Source: Streptomyces sp. NBRC 109706
Lineage (GTDB): Bacteria > Actinomycetota > Actinomycetes > Streptomycetales > Streptomycetaceae
Direction of reading: 5' to 3'
DNA length: 64,000 nucleotides
Assembly (NCBI RefSeq): GCF_000974485.1
Contig: NZ_BBOM01000011.1
Span: 186,001 to 250,000 of the forward strand
This document shows, piece after piece, positions 12,963 through 21,807 of this stretch. A program made the translations under genes and the position numbers. Each line of letters opens with the position of its first letter. Position 1 is the stretch's first letter. The notes under the pieces were generated by a model. The model was not told the origin of the DNA, ran no database searches, and saw only the letters and a program-made list of their open reading frames with translations.

Positions 12963-15086
12963 GTGAGTGAGGCGGGCGCCGACCAGCGGCGGGACGGTGA
13001 GCAGCTGGCGCTGATCAGGGCCGCCGCCCGGGCCCGCCCCAAGGCCAAGCCGCGCACCTGGCGTGGTGCGCCGCTCGCCGAACACCTCCCGGTCGCCCGG
13101 GTGTTGGTCGACAAGGGCCTGGTCCATCTGGACCGCTGCTTCGACTACGCGGTGCCCGCCGCGCTCGACGCCGACGCCCAGCCGGGCGTCCGCGTCCGGG
13201 TCCGGTTCGGCGCCGGCCAACGCGAGGGGCGCCGCGAGGGCGGCGGCCTGATCAACGGCTTCGTCGTCGAGCGCCGGGCCGAGAGCGACTTCGCCGGCGT
13301 GTTGGCGCCGCTGGCGCAGGTGCTATCCGCCGAGCCGGTGCTCACCCCCGAACTGCTGCGGCTCTGCCGCGCGGTCGCCGACCGGTACGCCGGTGCGCTG
13401 GCCGATGTGGTGCGGCTGGCGATCCCGCCCCGGCTGGCCCGCGCCGAGCGACACCCCACCCCGCCGGCGGCCCCCGTCCCCGCCCCGCCCCCGCCGGGCG
13501 GCTGGTCCCGTTATCCGCATGGCCCCGGCTTTCTGACCGCCCTCGCCGAGGGCCGCGCGCCGCGCGCCGTGTGGACGGCGCTGCCCGGGCGGCGCTGGCC
13601 CGACGAGCTGGCCGCCGCGCTGGCAGCCGCCCTGGCCGGCGGGCGCGGCGCGCTCGCCGTGCTGCCCGACGGACGGGCCGCCACCCGGGTGGACGCGGCC
13701 CTGACCGCGCTGCTCGGCCCCGGCCACCATGTGCTGCTCACCGCCGACGCCGGGCCCGAGGCCCGCTACCGCCGCTGGCTCGCGATCCACCGGGGCGCGG
13801 TGCGCTGCGTCGTCGGCACCAGGGCCGCGATGTTCGCCCCGGTCCGCTCGCTCGGGCTGGCCGCGATCTGGGACGACGGCGACGAGGCGCACCGCGAGGA
13901 GCGCGCGCCCCACCCGCACGCCCGCGAGGTGCTGCTGCTGCGCGCCGCTCAGGAGGGCGCGGGCCTGCTCCTCGGCGGCCACGCGCACACCGCCGAGGCC
14001 GCCCGACTCGTCGACAGCGGCTGGGCCAGACCGCTCGCCGCCGAACGGGACACGGTCCGCGCGGCCGCCCCCCTGCTGCGCACCGTCGGCGACGAGGACC
14101 AGGCGCGCGACGAGGCCGCCCGTTCCGCCCGGCTGCCGACGCTGGCCTGGCGGGCGCTGCGCGACGGCCTCGGCCGGGGCCCCGTCCTCGTCCAGGTCCC
14201 GCGCCGGGGCTATGCCCCGCGCCTGGCCTGCGCCCGCTGCCGGGAGACGGCCCGCTGCCTCGGCTGCCAGGGCCCGCTCGCCTCGACGGCCGGCGGGGAG
14301 GAGCCGCGCTGCGCCTGGTGCGGCGAGCCGGCGCCGCGCTGGCACTGTCAGGAGTGCGGTGGCGACCGGCTGCGCGCCGTGGTGGTGGGCGCGCGCCGCA
14401 CGGCCGAGGAGCTGGGCCGAGCGTTCCCCAAGGTCCCGGTGCGCACCTCCGGCCGGGACCAGGTGCTGGCCACCGTCCCCGACGAGCCGGCCCTGGTGGT
14501 CAGCACCCCGGGCGCCGAGCCGGTGCCCGAAGGCCCCGGCTATGCCGCCGTGTTGCTGCTGGACGGCTGGGCGCTGCTGGGCCGGCCCGATCTGCGCGCC
14601 GGCGAGGAGGCGCTGCGCCGCTGGCTCAACGCGGCGGCGCTGGCCAGGGGGCGTCACGACGGGGGAGCGGTGGTGGTGCTCGCGGAGGCGACGCTGCGCC
14701 CCGTGCAGTCGCTGGTCCGCTGGGACCCGGCGGGGCACGCGCTGCGCGAGCTGGCCGACCGCCGGGATCTCGGCTTCCCGCCGGTCTCCCGGATGGCGGC
14801 CGTCAGCGGCCCGCCCGAGGCGGTCGACGGTCTGTTGGCCACGGCCGAACTCCCGGCCGAGGCGGAGGTGTTGGGCCCGGTGCCGCTGCCGGCCCCGCCC
14901 GCCGGGCGGCCCCGCGCGGCGGGCGGACCACCGCCGGGGGAGGAGTGGACCCGCGCCCTGATCCGGGTCCCACCGGGCGCCGGCGGACGGCTGGCCGCCG
15001 CGCTCAAGTCCGCCCAGGCCCACCGCCTCGCCCACCGCGACGGCCCCCCGGCCTGGGTCCGCATGGACCCGGACGACATCGGCTGA
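12963..15086 (+). CDS. priA: Primosomal protein N' (PriA), probably helicase-inactive
   Basis: A 707-aa replication-restart protein. The DNA-binding N-terminus reads LPVARVLVDKGLVHLDRCFDYAVP. The C-terminal half carries paired zinc-binding clusters (CARCRETARCLGCQ, then CAWCGEPAPRWHCQECGG). Where E. coli PriA has the Walker A motif, this protein has no G-x-x-x-x-G-K-[ST], and the DEAH-box position reads DDGDEAH. Actinobacterial PriA proteins are known to have lost helicase motifs while keeping the DNA-binding and zinc parts. The GTG at 12963 matches the family N-terminus; an open frame to 12657 is probably non-coding. Structure-specific binding and primosome loading without unwinding is inference. 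Confidence 0.9.
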   Translation: MSEAGADQRRDGEQLALIRAAARARPKAKPRTWRGAPLAEHLPVARVLVDKGLVHLDRCFDYAVPAALDADAQPGVRVRVRFGAGQREGRREGGGLINGFVVERRAESDFAGVLAPLAQVLSAEPVLTPELLRLCRAVADRYAGALADVVRLAIPPRLARAERHPTPPAAPVPAPPPPGGWSRYPHGPGFLTALAEGRAPRAVWTALPGRRWPDELAAALAAALAGGRGALAVLPDGRAATRVDAALTALLGPGHHVLLTADAGPEARYRRWLAIHRGAVRCVVGTRAAMFAPVRSLGLAAIWDDGDEAHREERAPHPHAREVLLLRAAQEGAGLLLGGHAHTAEAARLVDSGWARPLAAERDTVRAAAPLLRTVGDEDQARDEAARSARLPTLAWRALRDGLGRGPVLVQVPRRGYAPRLACARCRETARCLGCQGPLASTAGGEEPRCAWCGEPAPRWHCQECGGDRLRAVVVGARRTAEELGRAFPKVPVRTSGRDQVLATVPDEPALVVSTPGAEPVPEGPGYAAVLLLDGWALLGRPDLRAGEEALRRWLNAAALARGRHDGGAVVVLAEATLRPVQSLVRWDPAGHALRELADRRDLGFPPVSRMAAVSGPPEAVDGLLATAELPAEAEVLGPVPLPAPPAGRPRAAGGPPPGEEWTRALIRVPPGAGGRLAAALKSAQAHRLAHRDGPPAWVRMDPDDIG

Positions 15087-15100
15087 CCTGCCCCGTCCGG

Positions 15101-15481
15101 CTACCCGGTGGGCTCGGGCCGGCAGGGCCTGCCGGTGCGCAGGTTGGCGTCGGCGGCGCCGATGACGGAGTCGAGACGGTCCCTGGTGCGGGCCAGATCC
15201 GTGAGGTGCCGTTCGATGCGGTCGCGCTCCGCCGTCAGCCGGGTGAGCAGTTCGGGAGTGGCGCGGCCGTCGAGGACACACGGCAGCAGCTCGACGATCG
15301 TCCGGCTGGAGAGCCCGGCGGCGTAGAGCTGCTGGATCAGCAGGACCCGGTCGACCGCGCTCTCCGGATAGTGGCGCTGCCCACGGGGGCTGCGCTCGGC
15401 GGCCAGCAGGTCCCGTTCCTCGTAGTAGCGCAGGGCCCGCACGCTGACGCCGGTCCTCGCGGCGAGTTCTCCGACGCGCAT
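15101..15481 (-). CDS. MerR-family transcriptional regulator
   Basis: A 126-aa MerR-type activator/repressor. The winged-helix DNA-binding domain occupies residues 1-70 (MRVGELAARTGVSVRALRYYEERDLL is the signature), followed by a coiled-coil dimerisation helix (LLTRLTAERDRIERHLTDL). The short C-terminus contains Cys, but I see no canonical metal-binding pattern, so the effector is unknown. The ATG at 15481 has a GAGGGAGAG site. It diverges from an alpha/beta hydrolase gene across a MerR-type promoter and is the probable regulator of that gene. Confidence 0.9.
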   Translation of the reverse strand: MRVGELAARTGVSVRALRYYEERDLLAAERSPRGQRHYPESAVDRVLLIQQLYAAGLSSRTIVELLPCVLDGRATPELLTRLTAERDRIERHLTDLARTRDRLDSVIGAADANLRTGRPCRPEPTG

Positions 15482-15526
15482 CTGCTCTCCCTCACGCCGT
15501 CTCCGCTCACGCCGGACGCCAGGCAC

Positions 15527-15558
15527 TTGCCCCTGACGTCAACGTCAGGTTTTAGCGT
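15527..15558 (+). promoter_or_regulatory. MerR-type promoter with operator palindrome
   Basis: A perfect dyad, CCTGACGT (15532-15539) and ACGTCAGG (15542-15549), lies between TTGCCC (-35, 15527-15532) and TTAGCG/TAGCGT (-10, 15552-15558). The spacer is 19-20 bp, the overlong spacing typical of MerR-activated promoters. It reads toward the hydrolase at 15627 and lies 46 bases upstream of the merR start. Binding by the adjacent MerR protein is inference. Confidence 0.7.
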
Positions 15559-15626
15559 AACGGACGAACGGGCGCCCGCCCCGTCACCCCTGTCCCGCAC
15601 CCACCACGACGGAGAGCAGCACACCC

Positions 15627-16541
15627 ATGACCACGTCCACCCCGATCGTCTCGGTCAAGCCGATCGTGTTGCCCGCGCCGGGGCGCGGCGCCGAACTGCC
15701 GGTCCGCGTCTCCGCCCCGGTCACCGGGGCCGGCCTGCCGATCGTCCTCTTCGCGCACGGCTTCGGCTCGAACCTCGACGGATACGCGCCGTTGGTCGAC
15801 CACTGGGCCGGGCACGGCTTCGTGGTGATCCAGGCCACCCACCTCGACTCCAAGCGGCTGGCACTCGCGCCGGACGATCCGCGCTCGCCCGGGCTGTGGC
15901 GCCACCGCGTCCAGGACCTGAAACGCGTCCTCGACCAGCTCGCCACGGTGGAGGCGGCCGTGCCGGGGCTGGCCGGACGGGTGGACCACAGCCGCGTCGT
16001 CGCGGCCGGGCACTCCTTCGGCGGCCAGACGGCCGGCATCCTGGTGGGCCTGCGCGTCGTCGATCCCGGGACCGGGACCGCCGAGGACCTGTCCGACCCC
16101 CGCGTCCTGGCGAGCGTCCAGCTGGCCACCGCCGGCCGGGGCGGGGACGGGCTCACCCCCTTCGCCCACCAACACCTGCCCTGGCTGCGCGACCAGGACT
16201 TCTCCCGGATCACCGCGCCCGGGCTCGTCGTCGCGGGGGACGACGACGAACTCCCGCTGCTGTCGACAAGGGGAGCGGCCTGGACCACCGACCCCTACAC
16301 CCTCGGCGGCGCCGGCAGAAGCCTGCTCACCCTCTTCGGCGGCCAGCACTTCCTCGGTGGCATCTCCGGCTACGAGGCCGCCGAGACCACCGACGAGAAC
16401 CCGGAGCGCGTCGCCCTGGTCCAACGGGTGACGCTCGCCTATCTGCGCCATGTCACCGGCGTCGACAGCGGCGACTGGGACGCGGCCCGCACCGACCTGG
16501 CCGGCGACGCCCACCCGCTGGGGCGACTGGAGTCGAAGTAG
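15627..16541 (+). CDS. Alpha/beta hydrolase (chlorophyllase/cutinase-like)
   Basis: A 304-aa alpha/beta hydrolase. The oxyanion-hole segment is FAHGFGSNLDGY near residues 46-57, and the nucleophile elbow is GHSFGG, with Ser at about residue 132. Candidate Asp (VVAGDDDELP) and His (FGGQHFLGG) of the triad lie in order downstream. No signal peptide is evident, so it is probably cytoplasmic. The overall pattern resembles the dienelactone hydrolase / chlorophyllase / PET-hydrolase-like group; the substrate cannot be told. It diverges from the MerR gene and is probably induced through it. Confidence 0.85.
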   Translation: MTTSTPIVSVKPIVLPAPGRGAELPVRVSAPVTGAGLPIVLFAHGFGSNLDGYAPLVDHWAGHGFVVIQATHLDSKRLALAPDDPRSPGLWRHRVQDLKRVLDQLATVEAAVPGLAGRVDHSRVVAAGHSFGGQTAGILVGLRVVDPGTGTAEDLSDPRVLASVQLATAGRGGDGLTPFAHQHLPWLRDQDFSRITAPGLVVAGDDDELPLLSTRGAAWTTDPYTLGGAGRSLLTLFGGQHFLGGISGYEAAETTDENPERVALVQRVTLAYLRHVTGVDSGDWDAARTDLAGDAHPLGRLESK

Positions 16542-16576
16542 TCGGAGAGTCGGCCCCCGCCGGCACCGCGCCCGGC

Positions 16577-16595
16577 CGGCGGCCGTCAGCCGCCG
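16577..16595. terminator. Possible hairpin between convergent genes
   Basis: A 7-bp GC stem (CGGCGGC at 16577-16583, GCCGCCG at 16589-16595) with a 5-base loop. It lies between the hydrolase stop and the end of the convergent HTH gene, overlapping that gene's last codons. Weak but well placed. Confidence 0.35.
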
Positions 16596-17077
16596 CGTTG
16601 ACCGGGGACGGTGTGGGGTTCGGCGGTGGTCGGCTGGGGGCGGCGGGCCAGCTGGGGGGGTGGGGTCGGGGACGGCGCGGCAGCTGCCGGCGGAGCCGTC
16701 TGCGGAGCCGCCGGCGGGGCGCCCGTCGTGGGGCGGCGTGCGCCGTAACGGCGGTGCACCGCCTGCTTGGTGACCCCCAGCGCGGAGCCCACCGCGTCCC
16801 AGGAGAAGCCGAGGGAACGGTCGAACTCGACGGCCGCGGTGACCAGTGCCTCCACACTGTCCCGCAGCTCCTGGGCGAGTCGTACCGTGGGGGCCGGGGC
16901 CCGGCCGTACACCACAAAGCCGGCCGACGGGCCGGTGCGGCGGGGGCGGTAGACGTTGCCCAACTGCGCGGTGAGCGTGCGCAGCGCGTCCACCTGGCGG
17001 CGAACCCGCTCGATGTCGCGTACCAGCAGATGCAGGCTGGCCCGCGCCTGGGCGTCAGGGGTGGCGTGGTCGGCCAT
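16586..17077 (-). CDS. Putative helix-turn-helix protein
   Basis: A 163-aa protein. An N-terminal helical segment (RASLHLLVRDIERVRRQVDAL) may form a coiled coil. A central region ends in a probable HTH, GFSWDAVGSALGVTKQAVHRRYG (about residues 89-111), where the sequence resembles sigma-region-4-like or MarR-like recognition helices. The C-terminal 50 residues are Pro/Ala-rich and probably disordered. I chose the ATG at 17077; an upstream in-frame start at 17164 lacks support. The gene position next to fmt is familiar from Streptomyces genomes, but I know of no assigned function. Confidence 0.75.
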   Translation of the reverse strand: MADHATPDAQARASLHLLVRDIERVRRQVDALRTLTAQLGNVYRPRRTGPSAGFVVYGRAPAPTVRLAQELRDSVEALVTAAVEFDRSLGFSWDAVGSALGVTKQAVHRRYGARRPTTGAPPAAPQTAPPAAAAPSPTPPPQLARRPQPTTAEPHTVPGQRGG

Positions 17078-17392
17078 GAACAAGCCTCTCGAACCGGCGT
17101 CAAGGAAGGGGAGGGGCCGGAGAAGAAGGCCCCTCGGGTCAATCTGCCTTGACCAACGCGCCACCCAGCGCCTGAGTCACGCCCTCGGCGCGCATCGTCA
17201 ACTCGGCGGAGCGTGCGCCCTCGCGAGCACGCCCCTCGGGGGACCGCCCCGGCGCGGAACGTAGACTCGGCGGACGTTCACGCCGCGCGTCAAGGGCACC
17301 TCCACAAGCACGTTCACGGAGGAGCCGGCGAGGCGTCGGTGAGGCGTTCGAGTTGTGTCCCGAAGATCCTTCCGAGAGGTCACCCACCCACG
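17078..17392. other. Intergenic region upstream of fmt
   Basis: A 315-base divergent intergenic stretch that must carry promoters for the HTH gene (leftward) and fmt (rightward). A possible -10 hexamer TAGACT lies at 17262-17267. I see no convincing -35 partner, palindrome or coding signal. A GAGAGGT ribosome-binding site lies at 17374-17380. Confidence 0.35.
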
Positions 17393-18325
17393 ATGAGGCT
17401 CGTGTTCGCAGGAACCCCCGAGGTAGCCGTCCCCGTGCTGGACGCCCTGTTGGCGTCCGACCGGCATCAGGTCGTCGCCGTGGTCACCCGGCCCGACGCC
17501 CCCGCCGGGCGTGGGCGTCGGCTGGTGGCCAGCCCGGTGGCGGAGCGTGCCGCCGAGGAGGGCATCGAGATCCTGCGGCCGCGCCGCCCCAGGGACCCCG
17601 ACTTCCTGGCCCGGCTGACCGAGATCGCGCCCGACTGCTGCCCGGTGGTGGCCTATGGCGCGCTGCTGCCCAAGGCCGCGTTGGAGATTCCCGCGCACGG
17701 CTGGGTCAATCTGCACTTCTCGCTGCTGCCCGCCTGGCGCGGCGCGGCCCCCGTCCAGCACGCGGTGCTGGCGGGCGACGAGGTCACGGGGGCGAGTACC
17801 TTCCAGATCGAGGAGGGCCTTGATTCCGGCCCGGTCTACGGGGTGTTGACCGAGGAGATCAGGCCCCGGGACACCAGCGGCGACCTGTTGACCCGGCTGG
17901 CGCTCGCCGGCTCGGGGCTGCTGGCGGCCACCATGGACGGCATCGAGGACGGCGCGCTGAGCCCCAGGCCGCAGCCGGCCGAGGGGATCAGCCTGGCGCC
18001 CAAGCTCACCGTCGACGACGCGCGCGTCGACTGGAAGGCGCCGGCGCTGCGGGTGGACCGGGTGGTCCGCGCCTGCACTCCGGCGCCCGGGGCCTGGACC
18101 ACCTTCCGGGGGGAACGTCTCAAGCTGCGCCAGGTCAGCCCGCTGCCCGAGCGGCCGGCGTTGGCCGCCGGCGAGTTGGTCGCGGAGAAGCGTGCGGTGC
18201 TGGTCGGCACCGGATCGCACCCCGTCGAGCTGGCCTGGGTGCAGCCGCAGGGCAGGAAGCCGATGCCGGCCGCCGACTGGGCGCGCGGTGTGCGGGTCGC
18301 CGAGGGTGAGCGGCTGGGCGACTGA
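17393..18325 (+). CDS. fmt: Methionyl-tRNA formyltransferase
   Basis: Formylates initiator Met-tRNA using 10-formyl-tetrahydrofolate (310 aa). The N-terminus MRLVFAGTPEVAVPVL, the folate-site signature NLHFSLLPAWRGAAPVQ near residue 104, and the GLDSGPVYG segment are diagnostic; the C-terminal tRNA-binding OB-type domain follows. The ATG at 17393 has a GAGAGGT site and gives the canonical N-terminus, unlike an in-frame GTG at 17213. The rsmB gene follows after about 100 bases. Confidence 0.96.
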   Translation: MRLVFAGTPEVAVPVLDALLASDRHQVVAVVTRPDAPAGRGRRLVASPVAERAAEEGIEILRPRRPRDPDFLARLTEIAPDCCPVVAYGALLPKAALEIPAHGWVNLHFSLLPAWRGAAPVQHAVLAGDEVTGASTFQIEEGLDSGPVYGVLTEEIRPRDTSGDLLTRLALAGSGLLAATMDGIEDGALSPRPQPAEGISLAPKLTVDDARVDWKAPALRVDRVVRACTPAPGAWTTFRGERLKLRQVSPLPERPALAAGELVAEKRAVLVGTGSHPVELAWVQPQGRKPMPAADWARGVRVAEGERLGD

Positions 18326-18422
18326 GCCGCATACCCTGGACCACCGCACACCCTCCCCGTTGACAGCCCCTCAACCCCGCAACGCCCGTCACCCCCTTCG
18401 TACCGCCGGAGTCATCGTTCCC

Positions 18423-19838
18423 GTGAGCAGTCGGCCGCGCCGTCCGTCCAAGCCCTACCGCCGTCCCCAGCGCGATCCGGCGCGGATCGTCGCCTTCGAG
18501 GCGCTGCGCGCGGTGGAGGAACGGGACGCCTACGCCAACCTGGTGCTGCCGCCGCTGCTGGCCAAGGCCAAGAAGGCCGGCACCCTGGACGACCGGGACG
18601 CGGCGCTGGCCACCGAGCTGGTCTATGGCACGCTGCGCCGCCAGGGCACCTATGACGCGATCCTCGCCGAGTGCGTGGACCGCCCGCTGCGCGAGGTCGA
18701 CCCGCCGGTGCTCGATGTGCTGGCGCTCGGCTGCCACCAGCTGCTCGGCACCCGCATCCCCCGCCACGCGGCGGTGAGTTCGGCCGTCGAGCTGGCGCGC
18801 TGTGTGCTGGGCGACGGTCGGGCCAAGTTTGTCAACGCGGTGCTCCGGAAGGTGACGGCGCACGATCTGGACGGCTGGATCGAACAGCTCGCCCCGCCCT
18901 ACGACAAGGACGCCGAGGGCCACCTCGGGCTGCGCCACGCGCATCCGCGCTGGGTGGTCGGCGCCCTCTGGGACGCGCTGGGCGGCGGACGTGCCGGCAT
19001 CGAGGAGCTGCTGGTCGCCGACAACGAACGGCCCCGGGTCACCCTGGCCGCCCGCCCCGGGCGCAGCAGCCGGGACGAACTCCTCCAGGGCCAGGGCGCC
19101 GAACCCGGCCGGTACTCGCCGCAGGCCGTGCGGCTGGCCGAGGGCGGCGAGCCGGGCGCGGTACCTGCCGTGGTCGAGGGCCGGGCCGGGGTGCAGGACG
19201 AGGGCAGCCAACTGGTGGCGCTCGCGCTGGCCAACGCGCCGGTGGACGGCGCCGACCGCCGCTGGCTGGACGGCTGCGCCGGCCCCGGCGGCAAGGCCGC
19301 GCTGCTGGGCGCGCTCGCCGCCGAACGCGGGGCCGCGCTGGTCGCCGCCGAGATCCAGCCGCACCGGGCCAGGCTGGTGGCCCGCGCGCTGGACGGAAAC
19401 CCGGGCCCGTACCAGGTCGTGGTCGCCGACGCGAGCCACCCGTCGTGGCCGCGGGACAGCTTCGACCGGGTGCTGCTGGACGTGCCCTGCACCGGTCTCG
19501 GCGCGCTGCGCCGCCGGCCCGAGTCCCGCTGGCGCCGTCGCCCGGAGGACCTGGACCGGCTGGCCACCCTGCAACGCGCGCTGCTCCGCGCCGGCCTCGC
19601 CTCCGTCCGCCCCGGCGGCGTCGTCGGCTACGCCACCTGCTCGCCGCATCTGTCGGAGACCCGTCTGGTGGTCGCGGACGTGCTCAAGGGGCTGACGGAT
19701 ATCGAGGTCGAACGGGTGGACGCCAGGCCGCTGCTGCCCGGCGTCCCCGATCTCGGCGACGGGCCCGACGTCCAGCTGTGGCCGCACCGGCACGGCACCG
19801 ACGCCATGTATCTGGCGCTGCTGCGCCGCACCCGCTGA
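18423..19838 (+). CDS. rsmB: 16S rRNA (cytosine-967-C5)-methyltransferase
   Basis: RsmB/Sun-family enzyme (471 aa) that methylates C967 of 16S rRNA. A basic N-terminal tail (RPRRPSKPYRRPQRDPAR) leads into a NusB-like RNA-binding domain (about 20-160). The C-terminal SAM-dependent domain follows (motif I GCAGPGGKAALLGAL, about 280). Both family cysteines are present, one in DVPCTGLGALRRRPE and one in YATCSPHLSET. The GTG at 18423 starts just after the arm of sequence following fmt; the fmt-rsmB pairing is common in bacteria. Confidence 0.95.
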   Translation: MSSRPRRPSKPYRRPQRDPARIVAFEALRAVEERDAYANLVLPPLLAKAKKAGTLDDRDAALATELVYGTLRRQGTYDAILAECVDRPLREVDPPVLDVLALGCHQLLGTRIPRHAAVSSAVELARCVLGDGRAKFVNAVLRKVTAHDLDGWIEQLAPPYDKDAEGHLGLRHAHPRWVVGALWDALGGGRAGIEELLVADNERPRVTLAARPGRSSRDELLQGQGAEPGRYSPQAVRLAEGGEPGAVPAVVEGRAGVQDEGSQLVALALANAPVDGADRRWLDGCAGPGGKAALLGALAAERGAALVAAEIQPHRARLVARALDGNPGPYQVVVADASHPSWPRDSFDRVLLDVPCTGLGALRRRPESRWRRRPEDLDRLATLQRALLRAGLASVRPGGVVGYATCSPHLSETRLVVADVLKGLTDIEVERVDARPLLPGVPDLGDGPDVQLWPHRHGTDAMYLALLRRTR

Positions 19839-19903
19839 CGGCGGGCGGCCCCCGGTCGGGCCCGGTTTCGGCCACGCTGATTTCGGGGTGAATACTGGGC
19901 CCC

Positions 19904-20566
19904 ATGGCCCAGATCAACCCCAGCATCCTCTCCGCCGACTTCGCCCGCCTCGCCGACGAGGCCAGGGCCGTCGAGGGGGCGGACTGGCTGCATGTCGACG
20001 TGATGGACAACCACTTCGTGCCGAACCTGACGCTGGGCGTGCCGGTCGTCGAGTCGCTGCGGAAGGCGACCGACATCCCGTTGGACTGTCATCTGATGAT
20101 CGACGAACCGGACCGCTGGGCGCCCGGCTTCGTCGAGGCGGGCGCCGGCTCGGTCACCTTCCATGCGGAGGCGGCGGCCGCGCCGGTGCGGCTGGCCAGG
20201 GAGATCAGGGCCCTGGGCGCCAGGGCCTCGATGGCGCTCAAGCCGGCCACCCCCATCGAGCCGTTCGAGGATCTGCTGCCCGAGCTGGACATGGTCCTCG
20301 TCATGACGGTCGAACCGGGCTTCGGCGGGCAGGCGTTCCTCGACATCATGCTGCCCAAGATCCGCCGCACCCGGCAGCTGATCGAACGCCACGGCCTGCC
20401 GCTGTGGCTCCAGGTCGACGGTGGTGTTTCGGCCGGCACCATCGAGCGCTGCGCCGAGGCGGGCGCCGACGTCTTCGTCGCCGGCTCGGCGGTCTACGGC
20501 GCGGACGATCCGGCGGCGGCGGTGCGCGGCCTGCGCGAGGCGGCCGAACGGGCCCGCGCGCGGTGA
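19904..20566 (+). CDS. rpe: Ribulose-phosphate 3-epimerase
   Basis: Pentose-phosphate TIM-barrel epimerase (220 aa) interconverting ribulose-5-P and xylulose-5-P. The N-terminus INPSILSADFARLADE, the metal/catalytic segment LHVDVMDNHFVPNLTLG with the first catalytic Asp, the MTVEPGFGGQ motif and the late VDGGV with the second catalytic Asp are all present. Length is normal. No features suggest special regulation. Confidence 0.97.
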   Translation: MAQINPSILSADFARLADEARAVEGADWLHVDVMDNHFVPNLTLGVPVVESLRKATDIPLDCHLMIDEPDRWAPGFVEAGAGSVTFHAEAAAAPVRLAREIRALGARASMALKPATPIEPFEDLLPELDMVLVMTVEPGFGGQAFLDIMLPKIRRTRQLIERHGLPLWLQVDGGVSAGTIERCAEAGADVFVAGSAVYGADDPAAAVRGLREAAERARAR

Positions 20567-20610
20567 ACGTCGTCGCGTTCCATCTGCGAGGATGAAGGCG
20601 GAACGTGACC

Positions 20611-20650
20611 GGGGGCACAGTGGGGGCACAGTGTCCGACGCAGTGTCCGA
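20611..20650 (+). repeat. Short tandem repeats upstream of SorC-type regulator
   Basis: Two adjacent exact copies of GGGGGCACAGT (20611-20621 and 20622-20632) are followed by two copies of AGTGTCCGA (20630-20638 and 20642-20650) spaced 12 bp. They lie directly upstream of a DNA-binding regulator and could be its own operator; that is inference. Confidence 0.5.
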
Positions 20651-20670
20651 TGAACAGTGAGGTGAGTGCG

Positions 20671-21681
20671 GTGCCGACCGGAAGGTCAGCCACACGGATG
20701 GGGCCCGCCGAGCTGATGCAGGCGGCGGCGATGGCACGGCGCTTCTACTTGGAGGGCAAGTCCAAGATCCAGATCGCTGAGGAGTTCGGCGTCAGCCGCT
20801 TCAAGGTGGCCAGGGTGCTGGAATCAGCGGTGGAACACGAGCTGGTACGGATCGAGATCCGGGTGCCGGCGGAGTTGGACGCCGACCGCTCGGACGCGCT
20901 GCGCGCACATTTCGGCCTGCGCCATGTGGTCGTCGCCGAGTCGCCGTCCGAGGCGGTGGACGACACGCCCGATCCGGAGCATCTGGGCGAGGTGGCCGCC
21001 GAGTTGCTGGAGGAGCTGGTCACCGAGGGGGACGTGTTGGGGTTGGCCTGGGGACGGTCGACGATCCATATGGCGGCCGCCCTGCGCGAGCTGCCGCCCT
21101 GCACGGTGGTCCAGCTGACCGGGGTCTATGACGCGGGGGCGGCCGAACGCGGCTCGGTGGAGGCGGTCCGCCGGGCCGCTGCCGTTTCCGGGGGAGAGGC
21201 GCATCCGATCTACGCCCCGATGCTGCTGCCCGACTCGGGCACGGCGGCGGCGCTGCGCGCCCAGCCGGGGATCTCGGCGGCCTTCGACTACTTCGACAAG
21301 GTGACCATCGCCGCCGTGTCGATCGGCACCTGGGAGGCCGGCATCTCCACGGTCTACGACATGCTCGGCAAGGAGGACCGGGACCACTACGCCTCGCTGG
21401 GCGTCGCCGCCGAGATGTCGGCCCACCTCTTCGCCGCCGACGGCCGCCGGGTCGGCCGCGACCTCGGCGAACGGTGCATCACGGTGGAGCCGGATCGGCT
21501 CCGTCGGGTCCCCGAGGTGGTGGCCATCGCCGGCGGCCGACGCAAGGCCGGCGCGATCGACGCGGTGCTCCGCTCGGGTCTGGTCACCAGCCTGGTCACC
21601 GACACGGCCGCGGCGGACCTCCTCCTCGCCACCCCACCCCCCACCCGCCCGGCCCTGGAACGCACCGACCCCGACGCGTGA
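20671..21681 (+). CDS. SorC/DeoR-type sugar-binding transcriptional regulator
   Basis: A protein of about 336 aa. The N-terminal HTH (ARRFYLEGKSKIQIAEEFGVSRFKVARVL) is followed by a SorC-type sugar-phosphate-binding domain with the features LGLAWGRS, QLTGVYD and CITVEPDRLRRVPEVVAIAGG. Family members sense phosphorylated sugars and control sugar catabolism genes. The start is uncertain: GTG at 20671 has a GAGGTGAG site 4 bases upstream, but ATG at 20650 or 20698 are alternatives. It follows rpe, so a pentose or related sugar phosphate is a reasonable guess for the effector. Confidence 0.88.
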   Translation: MPTGRSATRMGPAELMQAAAMARRFYLEGKSKIQIAEEFGVSRFKVARVLESAVEHELVRIEIRVPAELDADRSDALRAHFGLRHVVVAESPSEAVDDTPDPEHLGEVAAELLEELVTEGDVLGLAWGRSTIHMAAALRELPPCTVVQLTGVYDAGAAERGSVEAVRRAAAVSGGEAHPIYAPMLLPDSGTAAALRAQPGISAAFDYFDKVTIAAVSIGTWEAGISTVYDMLGKEDRDHYASLGVAAEMSAHLFAADGRRVGRDLGERCITVEPDRLRRVPEVVAIAGGRRKAGAIDAVLRSGLVTSLVTDTAAADLLLATPPPTRPALERTDPDA

Positions 21682-21807
21682 CGCTGCCCGCCGGGGTTGA
21701 GCCACCCGCCCCCCGCCGCGCGTCGGCCCGGCCACCGGGCTTGAGGAGAAGTGGCCGGCGGAGGCCGGACGTTGACGCGCCAGCCGGGCACTGCGTCGGA
21801 CGGTCCG

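Noticed and set aside
17213..17392. Extended fmt start at 17213
   Set aside because: The conserved N-terminus begins at the ATG at 17393, which also has a GAGAGGT site.
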